NCBI GenBank assembly: GCA_002402375.1
Contig: DHFT01000008.1
Coordinates: forward strand, 1-31,764
Source of the DNA: Elusimicrobia bacterium UBA4817
Lineage (GTDB): Bacteria; Elusimicrobiota; UBA8919
Length of the DNA: 31,764 nucleotides
Reading direction: 5' to 3'
The notes below the pieces were generated by a model. The model was given only the letters and a program-made list of their open reading frames with translations, had not been told where the DNA came from and searched no databases. Made by a program: the position numbers and the translations under genes. Of this stretch, positions 30,217 through 31,764 are shown one piece after another (position 1 is the first letter of the stretch; each line of letters starts with the position of its first letter).

Positions 30217-31536
30217 ATGCCAAGTATATCAAAAGTTGAGCAGTTTCGTCAAGTAAAGTCAGACATTCAAAAGAACAAAGACAACTTGCTTGTCGGTCTT
30301 GATGCAAGTAAAAAGTCGTCAGTAGGTTGTTTCTACAACATTGGAAAAGAAGTTCTCTTAAAAAAGTACTATATCAATCACAACTTAGAAGATTTTCAAA
30401 GATTCACTTACAAAATAAACCAAATAATGGAAATGCATAATCTTAAAAACATCATTATTGGCGTTGAACCGACGGGAAATTATCACAAACCTTTAGCCGA
30501 ATACCTTAAAAGTAAAGGGTATCTTGTTGTCTATGTATCATCCGTCGCAGCTAAAAGCAATCGCAAAACCATTGATAGCGGTCGTTGGGGCAAAAATGAT
30601 ACCCACGATGCATATAATGTTGCCGATTTAATGCGACAGGGTAAAATTATGTTTTACCGTGATGAAAATACCCAATCAATGAACATTCGTAAATATTTAC
30701 TGCTCAGACAACGTTTAATGAAAATAAAAACTTCTCTTAAAATACGTATTCAAAACAATATCTGGGCTTGCCACTTCCCCGAACTGTGTAATATATTCCC
30801 CAATACTGAAGACCCGGATATTTTGTTATTATTAGAACATTGCCCTTCCGGCGAGCAAATCGCAAATATGGATTTCCAATCTTTTATTAGATTGTTCTCG
30901 CCTTCTATAAGTCAAAAAAGTAAACGATATTTGCGTTTAATTCAAGCATGGCGAATTGCCAAAACATCCGTTGGATTTCCTATACCACCCGCAACCATTC
31001 TTGAATCTAAAATTATTGCCCGCGATATTCAAAGAACTCAAAAGAATATTGCTCAAATAGATGACATCCTGTCCGAATCCTGTTTACAAAATGATGTTTA
31101 TTACAGACTTCTTTCTATACCGGGGTTCGGTATATTTACTACTGCCGTATTTAAATCAATAATAGGCGATATTAATGATTTCTCACACGACAGACAACTC
31201 GTGAAACTTGCCGGTCTTGACATTGAAACAATGTCTTCCGGCAACTTCAAAGGAAAAGAAAAAATCTCAAAAAAAGGTAATTCACTGCTGCGCTTTGCCG
31301 TTTGCAATGCAACTAATGTCGCTGTCAGTAAAAACAAAACCATTAGACAACTTTTTCAGGATAAATTAAAAGAACGCGGTAATTCAAAAGAAGCCAAAGC
31401 AAAATTAAAAATAAAATTTGCTGAAAAATTGTTGCGGGCCGCTTTTGTTATCCTAAAAAATAATGTCCCTTTTGATATTAATCTCTTTAATGTTCCGGTG
31501 GATGATCCCGTTGTAGAGACGTTAGGGCTTAATTGA
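30217..31536 (+). CDS. IS110-family transposase (DEDD recombinase)
   Basis: 439 aa. The N-terminal DEDD RuvC-like domain has Asp in LVGLDASKK, Glu in IIIGVEPTGNYH, and the Asp pair in WGKNDTHDAYNVADL. The C-terminal Tnp_20 domain has a helix-hairpin-helix stretch (LLSIPGFGIFTTAVFKSIIGDI) and the serine motif MSSGNFKGKEKISKKGNSLLR. These enzymes insert by a bridge-RNA-guided mechanism known from IS621 and relatives and lack ordinary terminal inverted repeats. The reading frame is intact, so the copy may be active. Its orientation opposes nearly all neighbours. Confidence 0.95.
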   Translation: MPSISKVEQFRQVKSDIQKNKDNLLVGLDASKKSSVGCFYNIGKEVLLKKYYINHNLEDFQRFTYKINQIMEMHNLKNIIIGVEPTGNYHKPLAEYLKSKGYLVVYVSSVAAKSNRKTIDSGRWGKNDTHDAYNVADLMRQGKIMFYRDENTQSMNIRKYLLLRQRLMKIKTSLKIRIQNNIWACHFPELCNIFPNTEDPDILLLLEHCPSGEQIANMDFQSFIRLFSPSISQKSKRYLRLIQAWRIAKTSVGFPIPPATILESKIIARDIQRTQKNIAQIDDILSESCLQNDVYYRLLSIPGFGIFTTAVFKSIIGDINDFSHDRQLVKLAGLDIETMSSGNFKGKEKISKKGNSLLRFAVCNATNVAVSKNKTIRQLFQDKLKERGNSKEAKAKLKIKFAEKLLRAAFVILKNNVPFDINLFNVPVDDPVVETLGLN

Positions 31537-31764
31537 CCCTGCTGGGGACACTTTGGGACTTTCGCCGGAACGGACACTTAGGGTAAAGTATGATGCATCG
31601 CCCCGATAAATCGGGGACGCAGAATATCCGCAACGATTTAAGGTTCGTTCCTTTATGGCGAAAGAGCATCGGAAACTTAAAGTTATATTACTCTATTCGC
31701 GGGTTTTTTACCCGACAGGTGTAGTTTGCTCTTGACTTTCTATTGTAGTATGTCCCCAATTCCC
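31537..31764. other. Non-coding right flank of the IS110 element
   Basis: 228 bp after the transposase, to the window edge. Two hairpins: CCCCGAT/ATCGGGG (31601-31616) and CGGGT/ACCCG around TTTTT (31700-31714). No gene. It may contain the right element end and flanking DNA; the exact boundary cannot be seen. Confidence 0.5.

Overview
The window is a bacterial chromosome segment of roughly 38-40 % G+C (estimated by eye). Almost every gene is on the minus strand; only a PiT phosphate permease and an IS110-family transposase are on the plus strand. A lipoprotein with a lipobox and a signal-peptide-bearing beta-barrel-like protein ending in Phe indicate a diderm cell. An NfnAB-type transhydrogenase pair and bacterial microcompartment genes suggest anaerobic or fermentative metabolism. 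The mix resembles poorly cultivated diderm lineages (for example Omnitrophota- or Elusimicrobiota-like bacteria), but no gene here fixes the phylum.

Layout, left to right (most transcription runs right to left). 45-3812: end of a microcompartment (BMC) operon in the order tpiA, DNA methyltransferase, restriction endonuclease, pduL, BMC-H shell protein, continuing off the left edge. The restriction-modification pair sits inside the operon with almost no intergenic space. 3876-7917: rsmD-argB-argD-folK-diguanylate cyclase, with ATGA overlaps between the first four genes. 7989-9101: lipoprotein with two CsgG-like repeats, then tRNA-Ala(GGC). 9165-12373: RlmI-like methyltransferase, PIF1-like helicase, a tiny HTH remnant, a GIY-YIG protein and tRNA-Ser(GGA). 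12398-18019: acpS-nnrD, a polytopic membrane protein, nfnB (gltA-like), nfnA and cysE. 18090-21690: an envelope operon of ECF sigma factor, membrane-anchored CBM48 protein (probable anti-sigma), two exported proteins and an outer-membrane protein. 21954-25118: PiT permease convergent with phoR-phoB. 25151-28565: ispA-dxs-tlyA. 28738-31764: an AAA/DUF4143 ATPase bracketed by about 40-bp direct repeats, a REP-like palindrome and an IS110-family element.

How the genes connect: PduL, the shell protein and triosephosphate isomerase together fit a sugar-derived aldehyde BMC in which dihydroxyacetone phosphate is also made. argB/argD feed ornithine/arginine synthesis, cysE starts cysteine synthesis, ispA/dxs make isoprenoids, and NfnAB balances NADH, NADPH and ferredoxin. 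PhoB/PhoR probably control the PiT gene, whose leader carries 11-bp-spaced repeats.

The most notable signals are: (1) a short EutQ-N-terminus-like module in frame ahead of tpiA; (2) a restriction-modification system translationally woven into a BMC operon; (3) heptanucleotide tandem arrays inside the coding regions of argD, nfnA, nfnB and ispA, plus one that forms a consensus tRNA promoter; (4) near-consensus promoters whose -10 box lies 6-8 nt from the start codon of rsmD, acpS and cysE, implying leaderless mRNAs; (5) an RBS-sequestering hairpin before the IS110 transposase.
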